Assembly (NCBI GenBank): GCA_905210905.1
Contig: CAJLYQ010000010.1
Location: forward strand, 1-42,760
DNA from: an uncultured Christensenella sp.
Lineage (GTDB): Bacteria > Bacillota > Clostridia > Christensenellales > DTU072
DNA: 42,760 nt
Direction of reading: 5' to 3'
Below, piece by piece: positions 25,344-33,441 of this stretch (positions are counted from its first letter, which is position 1; each line of letters begins with the position of its first letter). A program made the translations under genes and the position numbers. The notes under the pieces were generated by a model. That model made no database searches. It saw only the letters and a program-made list of their open reading frames with translations, and was not told where the DNA came from.

Positions 25344-26438
25344 ATGTTCGATATTCAAAAACTTAATAAAATAAGCCCGGTAATAAACGCCGTTTTCGAC
25401 GAAAAATACAACCTTACCGAAAACGCGGATAATCCGGACGGAATACTCGTAAGAAGCGCGAATATGGCGGATTACGAAGTAAAAGACAGACTTTTGGCAA
25501 TCGCAAGAGCCGGCGCAGGGGTAAACAATATTCCCGTTGCGGAAATGGCGAAAAAAGGCGTCGTCGTGTTCAATACCCCCGGAGCAAACGCAAACGCGGT
25601 TAAAGAACTCGTTATTTTGGCAATGCTCCTTGCTTCACGCGACGTAATCGGCGGCAACAAATGGGTAAACGGTCTTACCGAAAACGTCGCAAAAACCACC
25701 GAAAAAGGCAAAAGCGCATTCGCAGGTCACGAAATATTCGGCAAAACGCTTGGCGTAGTCGGACTAGGCGCGATAGGTAAACTCGTCGCAAAATCCGCCT
25801 ATGCGCTCGGAATGAACGTAATCGGTTACGATCCCTTCCTTACCGAAAAAGTAAAGAAAGAACTTCCTTTCGTCAAGTGCGGTTCGTTCGAAGAAACTGT
25901 GAAAAACGCGGATATTATCACCTTGCACGTTCCGCTTACCGACGAAACGAAAAATATGATTAATGCAAAAGTCATCGATTCGATGAAAGACGGCGCGATA
26001 ATTATCAATATGGCGCGCGGAGCGTTGGTAAACGCAAGCGACGTCAAGTCCGCTCTTAAATGCGGCAAAATATCCAAGTACGTCGTAGACTTCCCCGACG
26101 AAGAAACGATTAACGTGGAAAATATAATCGCAATCCCCCATTTAGGCGCAAGCACCGAAGAAGCGGAAGACAACTGCGCGGTAATGGCAGGAAAACAACT
26201 CGTCGATTATATTGAAAACGGAAATATCGTCAATTCGGTAAACTATCCGAGATTAACCAAAGACCGCACGGGAACAGTAAGAACCTGCGTCTTGTTTAAC
26301 GCTTGCGATAAAGACAAAATCGACGGAATTAAAGGCGATAAAGCCGTTGCCGTAAAAGGCGAATACGGCTATGCGATAATCGATTCCGACGAAGAAATAA
26401 AAGCGGATTTTGCCGTCAGGACGAGATATATCCGCTAA
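25344..26438 (+). CDS. serA: D-3-phosphoglycerate dehydrogenase
   Basis: 364 residues. The substrate domain is followed by the NAD-binding Rossmann segment VVGLGAIGKLVAKSA and the catalytic triad R225 (MARGAL), E253 (DFPDEE) and H266 (PHLGASTEEAEDN). It oxidises 3-phosphoglycerate, the first step of serine synthesis. The enzyme ends in about 70 residues after the catalytic His that do not form a clear full ACT domain, so it may lack classical serine feedback; similar short forms occur in other Clostridia. Pairing with serC supports the assignment over other 2-hydroxyacid dehydrogenases. Confidence 0.93.
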   Translation: MFDIQKLNKISPVINAVFDEKYNLTENADNPDGILVRSANMADYEVKDRLLAIARAGAGVNNIPVAEMAKKGVVVFNTPGANANAVKELVILAMLLASRDVIGGNKWVNGLTENVAKTTEKGKSAFAGHEIFGKTLGVVGLGAIGKLVAKSAYALGMNVIGYDPFLTEKVKKELPFVKCGSFEETVKNADIITLHVPLTDETKNMINAKVIDSMKDGAIIINMARGALVNASDVKSALKCGKISKYVVDFPDEETINVENIIAIPHLGASTEEAEDNCAVMAGKQLVDYIENGNIVNSVNYPRLTKDRTGTVRTCVLFNACDKDKIDGIKGDKAVAVKGEYGYAIIDSDEEIKADFAVRTRYIR

Positions 26439-26460
26439 GAAAATCAAATAAAAAACATAG

Positions 26461-26486
26461 AAATCGGTTGCGTACGCAACCGATTT
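26461..26486. terminator. Bidirectional terminator between serA and gpr
   Basis: A perfect 26-base palindrome (AAATCGGTTGCG and its complement around a central TACG-type turn) lies between the convergent serA and gpr genes, with A and T runs at its ends. Confidence 0.85.
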
Positions 26487-26488
26487 TG

Positions 26489-27310
26489 CTATATTAAAGA
26501 CATCGGACGAGAATGAACGACTTCGTCTAAGGCGCTTGCGATTACGTCGGAATAGTCTTCGACGAGAAAGTCTACGTCTTTTGCCGTAACCACGAGAGAA
26601 CCCGTTTCGGCAGGGCATTTTTCAGCGCCGAACTCGGACAGAATCGTTCGGACGTATATCACGAAAGGTACGCCTACGGCGATAACGGGAGTTTTCAAGG
26701 TGACGAGAGATAACTTTTTCTTAGGGTTGTTTACTCCGCCGCCGGGTTCAATTCCGTTGTCGGTGAGTTGAATCGTGTTGCCGAGCCGTTCGGTTTTACC
26801 GCACGAAAGTGTATCCACGGCTACAATTAAGTCGGGTTTTGCTATTTTTGCGGCGGCGGAAATCAGATCGAAACTTTCTATTCCCGTCACTCCGCCGACG
26901 CTGCTTTTCAGAGCGCAAAGATTGCCGAAACGCGCGCGAATTCCTTCGTCCCCCGAGTACAGATGACCGGTGACGGTGAGTTTGTCGGCTACCCGCGCGC
27001 CGAGCGAATCGGCGGTTATTTTCTCGTTGCCGAGTCCCACGACCATAACTTTGGAAGACGGACAAAAAGAGTATTTATCGAAGAGCGACCCGAGCGCACG
27101 GGCGAGTTCGATTCTCAGGTATTCTTTTTGTTCGGAGTTGCGGAATAGATCGGTTGCGGAAGAAATAGTATAGTAAGTTTTACCCGTTCGTTTGTTTTCG
27201 CCCGAAAAGACGGTGATTTTGCCGAAATGCTTTTTTTCGGTTTTTGTAGAATATAAATCGCTTTTAAGTGCCGCCGCTTCTTCGGTCAGTTCACGGTAAA
27301 TTCTCGTCAT
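26489..27310 (-). CDS. gpr: Germination protease GPR
   Basis: 273 residues. GPR degrades the small acid-soluble proteins that coat spore DNA when a spore germinates. The core VVGLGNEKITADSLGARVAD and the segment VAVDTLSC match the family, and both Asp residues proposed as catalytic in Bacillus GPR are present (D101, D166). NTIQLTDNGIEPGGGVNN and TPVIAVGVPFVIYV follow. I chose ATG at 27310; the longer open frame to 27571 covers the rpsT promoter and 5' part and is implausible. The protein is well short of the roughly 370 residues of Bacillus GPR, and the N-terminal propeptide looks reduced. Confidence 0.87.
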   Translation of the reverse strand: MTRIYRELTEEAAALKSDLYSTKTEKKHFGKITVFSGENKRTGKTYYTISSATDLFRNSEQKEYLRIELARALGSLFDKYSFCPSSKVMVVGLGNEKITADSLGARVADKLTVTGHLYSGDEGIRARFGNLCALKSSVGGVTGIESFDLISAAAKIAKPDLIVAVDTLSCGKTERLGNTIQLTDNGIEPGGGVNNPKKKLSLVTLKTPVIAVGVPFVIYVRTILSEFGAEKCPAETGSLVVTAKDVDFLVEDYSDVIASALDEVVHSRPMSLI

Positions 27311-27353
27311 AACTAATTTATTGACTTTTTTGAGAAAAAGTATTACAAAGCGT

Positions 27354-27382
27354 TTGCTTTTTCCTTTCGGGTGTGGTAATAT
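27354..27382 (+). promoter_or_regulatory. Sigma-A promoter of rpsT
   Basis: TTGCTT (27354-27359), 17 bases, TAATAT (27377-27382). A second candidate, TTGACT (27321-27326) with TACAAA (27344-27349), also has a 17-base spacer, so the gene may have tandem promoters. Confidence 0.7.
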
Positions 27383-27428
27383 GTTTAAGCAAAAAAGAAA
27401 AAGCATCGGATAATTAAGGAGAAAAAAT

Positions 27429-27704
27429 ATGCCTAACATTAAATCCCAGAAAAAACGCGTACTCATCACCAGAGAAGAAAACGCACGTAATAACAGCAAA
27501 AAAACCGAAGTCAAGAACGTAATCAAAAAGTTCGAAAAGGCTGTCGAAGAAAAAAGATTGGACGACGCCAAGGCGCAACTCGCTCTCGTTATGAGCGCTA
27601 TCGACGAAGCGAAGAGCGACGGAATTTACCACGTTAACACGGCTGCGAGAAAGAAGGCAAGATTAGCCAAAATGCTCGACGCGGCAGTTAAAGCCGAAGC
27701 GTAA
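27429..27704 (+). CDS. rpsT: 30S ribosomal protein S20
   Basis: 91 residues, highly basic, starting MPNIKSQKKRVLITREENARNNSKKT and ending with the family HVNTAARKKARLAKML helix. S20 binds the 5' domain of 16S rRNA. The SD AAGGAG (27415-27420) is well placed. The gene has its own promoter and two terminators. Confidence 0.97.
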   Translation: MPNIKSQKKRVLITREENARNNSKKTEVKNVIKKFEKAVEEKRLDDAKAQLALVMSAIDEAKSDGIYHVNTAARKKARLAKMLDAAVKAEA

Positions 27705-27741
27705 TCGCCTTAAAAAGGTTTAATTTTTACCGACTACGAAG

Positions 27742-27770
27742 TTTCACCGTTAATATGCGGTGAAATTTTT
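27742..27770 (+). terminator. Intrinsic terminator after rpsT
   Basis: TTTCACCG (27742-27749) pairs with CGGTGAAA (27758-27765) and is followed by TTTTTT. Confidence 0.92.
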
Positions 27771-27783
27771 TGCTATACGTTTG

Positions 27784-27805
27784 ACCGCTCTTAAAGCGGT
27801 TTTTT
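27784..27805 (+). terminator. Second terminator hairpin after rpsT
   Basis: ACCGCT-CTTAA-AGCGGT followed by a T run, 14 bases beyond the first terminator. Confidence 0.8.
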
Positions 27806-27924
27806 ATACTTTTTACTTAGATAAATTCGCCATAAATCGAGCATAAAGTCGCAAAACGAGCCTGATTTAAGCAGTTTTGTCGCCGACGAAGAAGAGAAGA
27901 AGAAAAATTCGGAAAAAAAGGGTC

Positions 27925-27953
27925 TTGAAAAAGTTTGGGGAGTATGCTATGCT
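27925..27953 (+). promoter_or_regulatory. Promoter of the EF-G paralogue gene
   Basis: TTGAAA (27925-27930), 17 bases, TATGCT (27948-27953), with TGC directly before the -10 (extended -10). The leader is about 60 bases and ends with SD AGAGGAG (28003-28009). Confidence 0.7.
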
Positions 27954-28019
27954 GTATAAGGTTATACCCTCGATTTTAGGGAAACCCATTTAAGATTTAT
28001 CGAAGAGGAGAAAAGATAT

Positions 28020-30077
28020 ATGGCAGTTTTTAGCAAAGAAAAAGTCAGAAACGTAGCCCTTATAGGTCACGGCGGCGAAGGTAAAACTTCCCTTCTCGAA
28101 GCGATTATGTTTGCGACGAAGGGTACGAATCGTCTCGGAAAAGTAGACGACGGAACGACGATAAGCGACTACGACCCCGAAGAAATATCCAGAAAAATGA
28201 GTATCTCGCTCACTTTGGGATACGTATATTATAAGGATTATAAAATAAACTTTCTCGATACGCCCGGATTTTTCGACTTCGAAGGCGAAATGGTAAGCGC
28301 GCTTACCGTTGCAGACGGCGCAATCGTCGTTACGCAAGCGTCCGGTTCGCTTTCCGTAGGCGCGGAAAAAGCGATCGATTATTGCCACGATCATAAAATT
28401 CCGATGATTTTGTTCGTTAACGGCGTTAACAAGGAAAACAGCAGTTTCCCCAAAACCGTAGACGCCATCAAAGCAAAATACGGCAACAAAGTTTCCGCGA
28501 TAGAACTTCCTATAATGAACGGTACGAATATGCTCGGATACGTCGACGTTATGATGAACAAAGCGTACGACGTTGCCGGCAACGAAATCGCCGTTCCCGT
28601 AGACCTTGCCGACGTAGTCAGCGCGGACAACGCCGAACTCACCGAAATAGCGGCGGCAAGCGACGAAGCCCTTCTCGAAAAATTCTTCGAAGAAGGCGAA
28701 CTTTCCAAAGAAGACAAAGTAAAAGGTATCCGCAAAATGGTATCCGACTGCGAGTTTATCCCCGTAGTCGCAGGCGTCGCCGTAGGTACGCCCGTTTTGT
28801 GCGACATACTCGAAAATATCGTTAATCTCATTCCTTACGCGGGCGAACACAACAAAGCGTACGCGTTCAAGGGCGAAGAAAAAATCGAACTCGACTTCGA
28901 CGAAAACAAACCCGCCGTTTGCCGCGTTTTCAAAACCATCGTCGACCCGTTCGTAGGAAAACTCAATCTCTTCAAGGTTTACAGCGGTTCGGTTAAGAGC
29001 GGCGACGTTCTCGTCAATATGAGAAAAGGCGAAAACGAAAAAATCAGCGCGCTTTATCAACTCAAAGGCAAGTTCCAGGAAAACGCGGAATGTATCAAAG
29101 CAGGCGACATAGGCGCGTTTGCAAAACTTTCGTACACCACTACGGGCGATACCCTTTGCGCGGAAGCGTTCAAAGTAGAATTCCCGCCCATCGACTTCCC
29201 GAAACCCGTTCTTACCCTTGCTCTCGTAGCGGACGAAAAGGGCGGCGCGGACAAAGTCGTAGAAGGACTGCGTAAACTTATGGAAGAAGATTGCACGTTT
29301 AAGGTCGAAAAAGACCCCGAAACGCAAGAAACCGTTATTTGCGGTATGGGCGAAACCCAAATCGACGTACTGTGCAAGAAAGTTAAGAATAAGTACAAAG
29401 TCGAAGCGAAACTTGCCGAACCGAGAGTCGCTTACCGTGAAACGATAAGAAAGAAAGTAGAACAACAAGGCAGATGCAAAAAGCAAAACGGCGGTAGCGG
29501 ATTGTTCGGCGACGTATGGATTCGTTTCGAGCCGGCACCGGAAATCGACTTCGAATTTGCCGAAGAAGTCGTAGGCGGAGCGGTTCCCAAACAGTACTTC
29601 CCGTCGGTAGAAAAAGGTCTCAGAGAAGCAAAAACGCAGGGCGTGCTCGCAGGTTGCCCGATGGTAGGTTTCCGCGCGGTTCTGTACTTCGGTTCTTACC
29701 ACCCCGTAGACAGTAAAGAAGCGGCGTTTATCGAAGCGGCGAAGATCGCGTTCAAAGACGGTATCCCCAAAGCGAACCCCGTTCTTCTCGAACCCGTAAT
29801 GAACATCAGCGTAACCGTTCCCGACAACTATATGGGCGACGTTATGGGCGACCTTACCAAACGCAGAGGTAAAGTTTTCGGTATGACTTCGGACAAAGGC
29901 AAAACCGTTATTACCGGCGAAGCGCCTGCGGCGGAACTCCACAGATACGCCATCGACCTGCGCAGTATGACTCAGGGCAGAGGTAAGTTCAGCACCGAAT
30001 TCGCTCGCTACGACGAAGTTCCCGGCGCGATGGTTCCGAAAATTATCGAAGAAGAGAAGAAAAAACGCGCTAAATAA
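28020..30077 (+). CDS. EF-G-like translational GTPase paralogue
   Basis: 685 residues with the five-domain EF-G layout: G domain (1-270), domain II (about 285-375), and domains III-V (about 385-685, with YRETIRKKVEQQG and domain IV GLFGDVWIRFEP). G1 is GHGGEGKTS (16-24) and G3 is DTPG. The G4 motif is NGVN (134-137) in place of NKxD, and the switch-I region reads SRKMSIS. It therefore belongs to the EF-G-like (FusA2-type) group, whose members often act in stress or are poorly understood, not to canonical fusA. It sits alone between its own promoter and terminator, away from rpsL-rpsG-tuf. Confidence 0.9.
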   Translation: MAVFSKEKVRNVALIGHGGEGKTSLLEAIMFATKGTNRLGKVDDGTTISDYDPEEISRKMSISLTLGYVYYKDYKINFLDTPGFFDFEGEMVSALTVADGAIVVTQASGSLSVGAEKAIDYCHDHKIPMILFVNGVNKENSSFPKTVDAIKAKYGNKVSAIELPIMNGTNMLGYVDVMMNKAYDVAGNEIAVPVDLADVVSADNAELTEIAAASDEALLEKFFEEGELSKEDKVKGIRKMVSDCEFIPVVAGVAVGTPVLCDILENIVNLIPYAGEHNKAYAFKGEEKIELDFDENKPAVCRVFKTIVDPFVGKLNLFKVYSGSVKSGDVLVNMRKGENEKISALYQLKGKFQENAECIKAGDIGAFAKLSYTTTGDTLCAEAFKVEFPPIDFPKPVLTLALVADEKGGADKVVEGLRKLMEEDCTFKVEKDPETQETVICGMGETQIDVLCKKVKNKYKVEAKLAEPRVAYRETIRKKVEQQGRCKKQNGGSGLFGDVWIRFEPAPEIDFEFAEEVVGGAVPKQYFPSVEKGLREAKTQGVLAGCPMVGFRAVLYFGSYHPVDSKEAAFIEAAKIAFKDGIPKANPVLLEPVMNISVTVPDNYMGDVMGDLTKRRGKVFGMTSDKGKTVITGEAPAAELHRYAIDLRSMTQGRGKFSTEFARYDEVPGAMVPKIIEEEKKKRAK

Positions 30078-30098
30078 TCGCCTTTCTTAACAAAAAAT

Positions 30099-30131
30099 AA
30101 CAACCGCCCGAAAGGCGGTTGTATTTTTTTA
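30099..30131. terminator. Bidirectional terminator between the EF-G paralogue and thiT
   Basis: CAACCGCC (30101-30108) pairs with GGCGGTTG (30114-30121), with a T run on the plus side and TTATTTTTTG on the minus side. A second hairpin (TTTCACCGTAAA 30138-30149 with TTTACGGTGAAA 30160-30171) lies just after the thiT stop. Confidence 0.9.
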
Positions 30132-30175
30132 GTTGAATTTCACCGTAAAGTTCCGGAATTTTACGGTGAAACGGA

Positions 30176-31261
30176 TTATTGTTTTTTTGCGTCAAGCAAA
30201 CGAACGAAACTTTTCGAAGCAAACAAAACGCAGCCGGCAACCATACTGATCGCCATATCGGCAAAAGTAAACGCGTTGTATAAAAACGACCAGGCAACGG
30301 CGGAATAGTTTTCCGGGTCTGCGCTGCCGAACACGAAAATACCGCTTACGACGTGCGACAAATAGCGTAGAACTACCGCAACGAGCGCGCCGAGAGCAAA
30401 CTGTAACGGCTTTTTCGCGTCGAAAATTTTTCTTTCACGGAACAACCCTGCAAGACCGATTGCGGCAAAGGCTATCGGATAGTCGAGAAGGAACTGCACC
30501 GGGTGATAGAACCAGGGCGCCTGAATAAATTGAAGTAATCCGTAGATCGCTCCGAGCATAACTCCGCGACGAATGCCGAACATATAAGAATATATCATTA
30601 TCGGCAGCAAACTCGCAAGAGTGATAGAACCGCCTTGCGGCAGTTTGTAAAACGTTATGTAAGATAACGCAAACGAAAGCGCAATGCACATAGCCGCATA
30701 CGAAATAGAACGAGTTTTCGATACTTCGTCGTTTTTCTTTCCGATAAGAAAAGCGAGAAGAAGAATTATCGCGACGAGCAAAGCGGTGTAAACGTAAAGT
30801 TGCACTTCGCCGGAAACGCTTATCGAGTCGTTGTTTTTGTAGTATTTCACCGTTTGCATAATCAGCACGACGAGAAGTTCGACGGCAAGAACGATCGCGG
30901 CGATTTTTCCTACGAGAGATAAGCGTTCTCTCTTAAAAATCGATACGATATAAGCAGCCACCGCAAAAATTATAGTCGTGCCTATCATTACTACCACGGG
31001 AATAAACGTGGCAAGATCGATGTAATCGGCGGCAACGTATTCGTCGAGTTTCAGGAAAAGCAAAACGACGATCAGACCGATCGCATAGCCGACTGCGGCG
31101 GAAAATGCGGTTTTCAGATAACCGCGGAAAGCGTCGGCACGCAGTTTTTTTACCGCAATACCTACCGCTAAGCCGAGTACGATAAGCGCGAGCGTCGTAA
31201 AAAACGCTACGATAACCGCTTTGTCGAACACGGACATTTCATTAAACGGAACGTTAAACAT
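30176..31261 (-). CDS. thiT: ECF thiamine transporter substrate subunit ThiT with extra N-terminal membrane domain
   Basis: 361 residues. The last 165 are ThiT, the membrane S component that binds thiamine and works with the shared EcfAAT module: LPQGGSITLASLLPIMIYSY, GAIYGLLQFIQAPWFYHPVQ and FLLDYPIAFAAIGLAGLF. Ordinary ThiT is about 190 residues. Here some 190 residues with about five more helices precede it. I cannot assign that part. The ATG at 31261 is chosen because AAGGAG lies nine bases upstream; a longer frame would run into the riboswitch terminator. A TPP riboswitch directly upstream confirms the thiamine link. The EcfA/EcfT genes are not in the window. Confidence 0.9.
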   Translation of the reverse strand: MFNVPFNEMSVFDKAVIVAFFTTLALIVLGLAVGIAVKKLRADAFRGYLKTAFSAAVGYAIGLIVVLLFLKLDEYVAADYIDLATFIPVVVMIGTTIIFAVAAYIVSIFKRERLSLVGKIAAIVLAVELLVVLIMQTVKYYKNNDSISVSGEVQLYVYTALLVAIILLLAFLIGKKNDEVSKTRSISYAAMCIALSFALSYITFYKLPQGGSITLASLLPIMIYSYMFGIRRGVMLGAIYGLLQFIQAPWFYHPVQFLLDYPIAFAAIGLAGLFRERKIFDAKKPLQFALGALVAVVLRYLSHVVSGIFVFGSADPENYSAVAWSFLYNAFTFADMAISMVAGCVLFASKSFVRLLDAKKQ

Positions 31262-31303
31262 AGTGTGTTTCTCCTTTGCAAGGGAATCACTCCTGCTCCT
31301 GAA

Positions 31304-31339
31304 TAAAAAATCCAAGCAGCCGCGAGACTCTTGGATTTT
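31304..31339 (-). terminator. Riboswitch expression-platform terminator
   Basis: On the minus strand AAAATCCAAG pairs with CTTGGATTTT and runs into TTTTTTATTC. It lies between the TPP aptamer and thiT, so it should stop transcription when TPP is bound. Confidence 0.85.
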
Positions 31340-31408
31340 GCTTCCTTACCCGTAAGGCAAGTTCGGAGGGTGTAATCTCAGGCTATTATGCCACCCCTAG
31401 CGATTTAG
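31335..31408 (-). promoter_or_regulatory. TPP riboswitch aptamer upstream of thiT
   Basis: Read on the minus strand: CTAGGGGTGGC, a short P3 stem (GGC/GCC), the invariant CTGAGA, then ACCC that pairs back with GGGT, and GAAC. A P5-like hairpin CTTAC-GG-GTAAG is closed by TTGC/GCAA. The 5' half matches the THI-box consensus well; the 3' half departs from the usual TAATACCAGCGTAGGGA. Position before thiT and the attached terminator support the call. Confidence 0.82.
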
Positions 31409-31448
31409 TATTTTGTATATCTTTTTTCTCGGTTCCGGATACCGAAAA

Positions 31449-32627
31449 TCAGATTTCTTTAACGAATTCCCCAATACGATCGAGGGCCTTTCTCAGGCTC
31501 TGCATACTGTATGCATAACTTATTCTTACGTTGTTTTTGCCCGAAGAACCGAACGCTCCGCCGGGAACTACCGCAACGTGTTTTTCCGCAAGCAAACGGT
31601 TGGCAAATTCTTCCCCGTCCGTTCCGAAAGAACGTACCGACGGAAAAGCGTAAAACGCACCCATAGGCGCAAACACGTCGAAGTTCATCTTTTTAAGGAC
31701 GGAAAAAACGTACCTGCGGCGCAAGTCGTATTCGTTGCGCATCTCGGTTACCGTAGCAAACCCGTTGCCGAGTTCTTCTTCGAGTATGGCAAGCGCGGCA
31801 TACTGAGCGCAAGTCGGCGCGCACATTATGGTGTACTGATGTATCTTGTACATTGCGTAGGTTATCGGTTCGGGCGCAAGAACGTATCCGAGTCGCCAAC
31901 CGGTCATCGCAAAAGATTTGCTGAAACCGTTTATTATTACGCTGCGTTCTTTAAGAAGGGGATGTGAAGATACCGAGTAATGCCCTTCGTCGGAATAAGT
32001 AAGTTCGCTGTAAATTTCGTCGCTAATTACGAGCAGATCCCTGTCCGCTATAATTTTTGCGATTTTGTCGATATCGGATTTTGTCATTATTCCGCCCGTC
32101 GGATTGTTCGGGTAGGGGAGAATAACGATTTTCGTTTTGTCGGTTATAGCGGCGAGCAAATGCTCGGGCGTAACGATAAAACCGTTGGACTGTTCACATT
32201 CTATGGAAACGGGAATTCCGCCGGACAGACGAACGCACGGACAGTAAGAAACGTACGACGGATCGGGGACGAGAACTTCGTCGCCGGGAACGATGAGCGC
32301 GCGCAACGCAAGGTCGATCGCTTCGCTCGCTCCCACCGTCACGATTATTTCGTGCTTGGGATCGTATTTTACGCCGTAACGAACGGAATAGTATTTGCTT
32401 ATAAGATTGCGAAGTTCGGGCATACCGCAGTTGCTCGAATATTGAGTGTAACCTTTCTGAATACTCTTTATCGCCGCGTTGCGACCGAGCCACGGAGTGT
32501 CGAAATCGGGTTCGCCCACACCCAAAGATATGGCGTTTTTGTCTTCCGCCACAATGTCGAAAAATTTTCTTATACCGGACGGTCGAATGTCGGTAACCGT
32601 CGGATTGAGATAGCGAGTATAGTCCAT
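31449..32627 (-). CDS. Class I/II PLP-dependent aminotransferase
   Basis: 392 residues, fold type I. Visible motifs are SLGVGEPDFDTPW at the start, YSSNCGMPELRNLI, YPNNPTGG, SDEIYSEL and the PLP lysine in NGFSKSFAMTGWRLGY. It transfers an amino group between an amino acid and a 2-oxo acid. The closest groups are PatA-like and aspartate/alanine aminotransferases of Gram-positive bacteria, but the substrate cannot be fixed. The ATG overlaps the lrp stop (TAATG), so the two are translated together. The pairing suggests the regulator senses an amino acid that the enzyme handles. Confidence 0.93.
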   Translation of the reverse strand: MDYTRYLNPTVTDIRPSGIRKFFDIVAEDKNAISLGVGEPDFDTPWLGRNAAIKSIQKGYTQYSSNCGMPELRNLISKYYSVRYGVKYDPKHEIIVTVGASEAIDLALRALIVPGDEVLVPDPSYVSYCPCVRLSGGIPVSIECEQSNGFIVTPEHLLAAITDKTKIVILPYPNNPTGGIMTKSDIDKIAKIIADRDLLVISDEIYSELTYSDEGHYSVSSHPLLKERSVIINGFSKSFAMTGWRLGYVLAPEPITYAMYKIHQYTIMCAPTCAQYAALAILEEELGNGFATVTEMRNEYDLRRRYVFSVLKKMNFDVFAPMGAFYAFPSVRSFGTDGEEFANRLLAEKHVAVVPGGAFGSSGKNNVRISYAYSMQSLRKALDRIGEFVKEI

Positions 32628-33118
32628 TATTCGTGTACCGCCATTCTCTTCGCCGCTTCGTCGCCACTCATAATTACGCCGCTTTCTTTATATTGTTTCA
32701 TAATAAAGTGCGTCGTCGTGCCGATTACCGAGTCGATGGTGGACAGCCTTTCGCTTACGAACATAGAAACGTCGCGCGCCGTCTTGCTTTCGAGAGTTAT
32801 CGCAAGATCGTAAGTTCCGCTTACGAGATAAACCGCTTTAACTTCGGGGAACTTGTAAATCTCTTCGGCAATCGCGTCGAAACCGCTGCGAGCCTGCGGA
32901 GTAACTTTAACTTCGATAAGCGCGTCAATATAATCTTCGCCGGTTTTTTCCGTGTTTATTATCGCCGTGTACTTAACGATAACCCCTCTGTCTTCGAGAG
33001 AGCGGACCGTTTCGGTCACTTCTTCGACGGAAACGGCAAGCATATTTGCAATTTCTTCGTGAGTGTAGCGGGAATCCGCTTTGAGAATCTGTACGATTTT
33101 CTTTTCGAGCGCAGTCAT
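32627..33118 (-). CDS. Lrp/AsnC-family transcriptional regulator
   Basis: 163 residues. An N-terminal winged helix-turn-helix (LEKKIVQILKADSRYTHEEIANMLAVSVEEV) is joined to a RAM ligand-binding domain (about 65-145, with VKAVYLVSGTYDLAITLES). Proteins of this family bind an amino acid and act as local or global regulators. The true start is the ATG at 33118, which has SD GGAGG just upstream; a longer frame to 33256 crosses the promoter and repeats. It probably controls its own operon. Confidence 0.93.
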   Translation of the reverse strand: MTALEKKIVQILKADSRYTHEEIANMLAVSVEEVTETVRSLEDRGVIVKYTAIINTEKTGEDYIDALIEVKVTPQARSGFDAIAEEIYKFPEVKAVYLVSGTYDLAITLESKTARDVSMFVSERLSTIDSVIGTTTHFIMKQYKESGVIMSGDEAAKRMAVHE

Positions 33119-33154
33119 CTTTACCTCCGTCGGTTTTACCGAGTATAATATTTC

Positions 33155-33183
33155 ATTATACACAGCGGAGAAAAAAATGTAAA
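33155..33183 (-). promoter_or_regulatory. Sigma-A promoter of the lrp operon
   Basis: On the minus strand TTTACA (33183-33178), 17 bases, TATAAT (33160-33155). The leader is about 30 bases. Confidence 0.85.
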
Positions 33184-33209
33184 CAAATTTGCGCATATCC
33201 GACCAAACG

Positions 33210-33241
33210 GCAACGTGGGACGTTGGCAACGCCGAGCGTTG
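33210..33241. repeat. Two tandem GCAACG-type hairpins
   Basis: CAACGT-GGG-ACGTTG (33210-33224) and GCAACGC-CGA-GCGTTGC (33225-33241) adjoin. They are variants of the hairpin inside repeat B (33256-33272), so the motif occurs three times in 63 bases. Confidence 0.85.
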
Positions 33242-33248
33242 CATCTCA

Positions 33249-33323
33249 TAACGCAAGCAACGTGGGACGTTGCATCCCTGTATCGCAATGAGTGTATTAC
33301 TTATATGAGTATATCACACAACA
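33249..33323 (-). repeat. Repeat B, copy 2 (inverted)
   Basis: Reverse complement of the repeat at 11173-11250. 33256-33299 is identical to it over 44 bases; the flanks (TATCACACAACA and AACGCAAG) match imperfectly. It lies between the divergent lrp and 33482 promoters. Confidence 0.9.
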
Positions 33324-33345
33324 GAAGTTAAATGATGTAATGAAA

Positions 33346-33395
33346 AAAGCCTTCCCCTTGGGGGAAGGTGTCGGCTTTGCCGACGGATGAGGGGT
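33346..33395 (+). repeat. REP-like palindromic repeat A, copy 2
   Basis: Same unit as 10993-11043: CCTTCCCC-TTG-GGGGAAGG, then GTCGGC-TTT-GCCGAC and GGATGAGGGGT. It differs only in one base of the first loop. Confidence 0.9.
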
Positions 33396-33412
33396 TGACA
33401 ACGCAATAAACC

Positions 33413-33441
33413 TGTGTCGTGTGATAAACTTATATGCGTAG
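33413..33441 (+). repeat. Repeat B, partial copy 3 (direct)
   Basis: TGTGTCGTGTGATAAACTTA followed by TATGCGTA matches the first 28 bases of repeat B copy 1 with two substitutions. It stops five bases before a promoter -35 element. Confidence 0.75.

Noticed and set aside
27311..27571. N-terminal extension of gpr (87 codons)
   Set aside because: It covers the rpsT promoter and gene start, is hydrophobic without family likeness, and an ATG that gives a GPR-like start exists at 27310.
27990..29942. 650-codon antisense frame under the EF-G paralogue
   Set aside because: Same codon-bias effect; the sense frame is a clear EF-G.
33119..33256. N-terminal extension of the Lrp protein
   Set aside because: It crosses the operon promoter and repeat hairpins; GGAGG marks the ATG at 33118.
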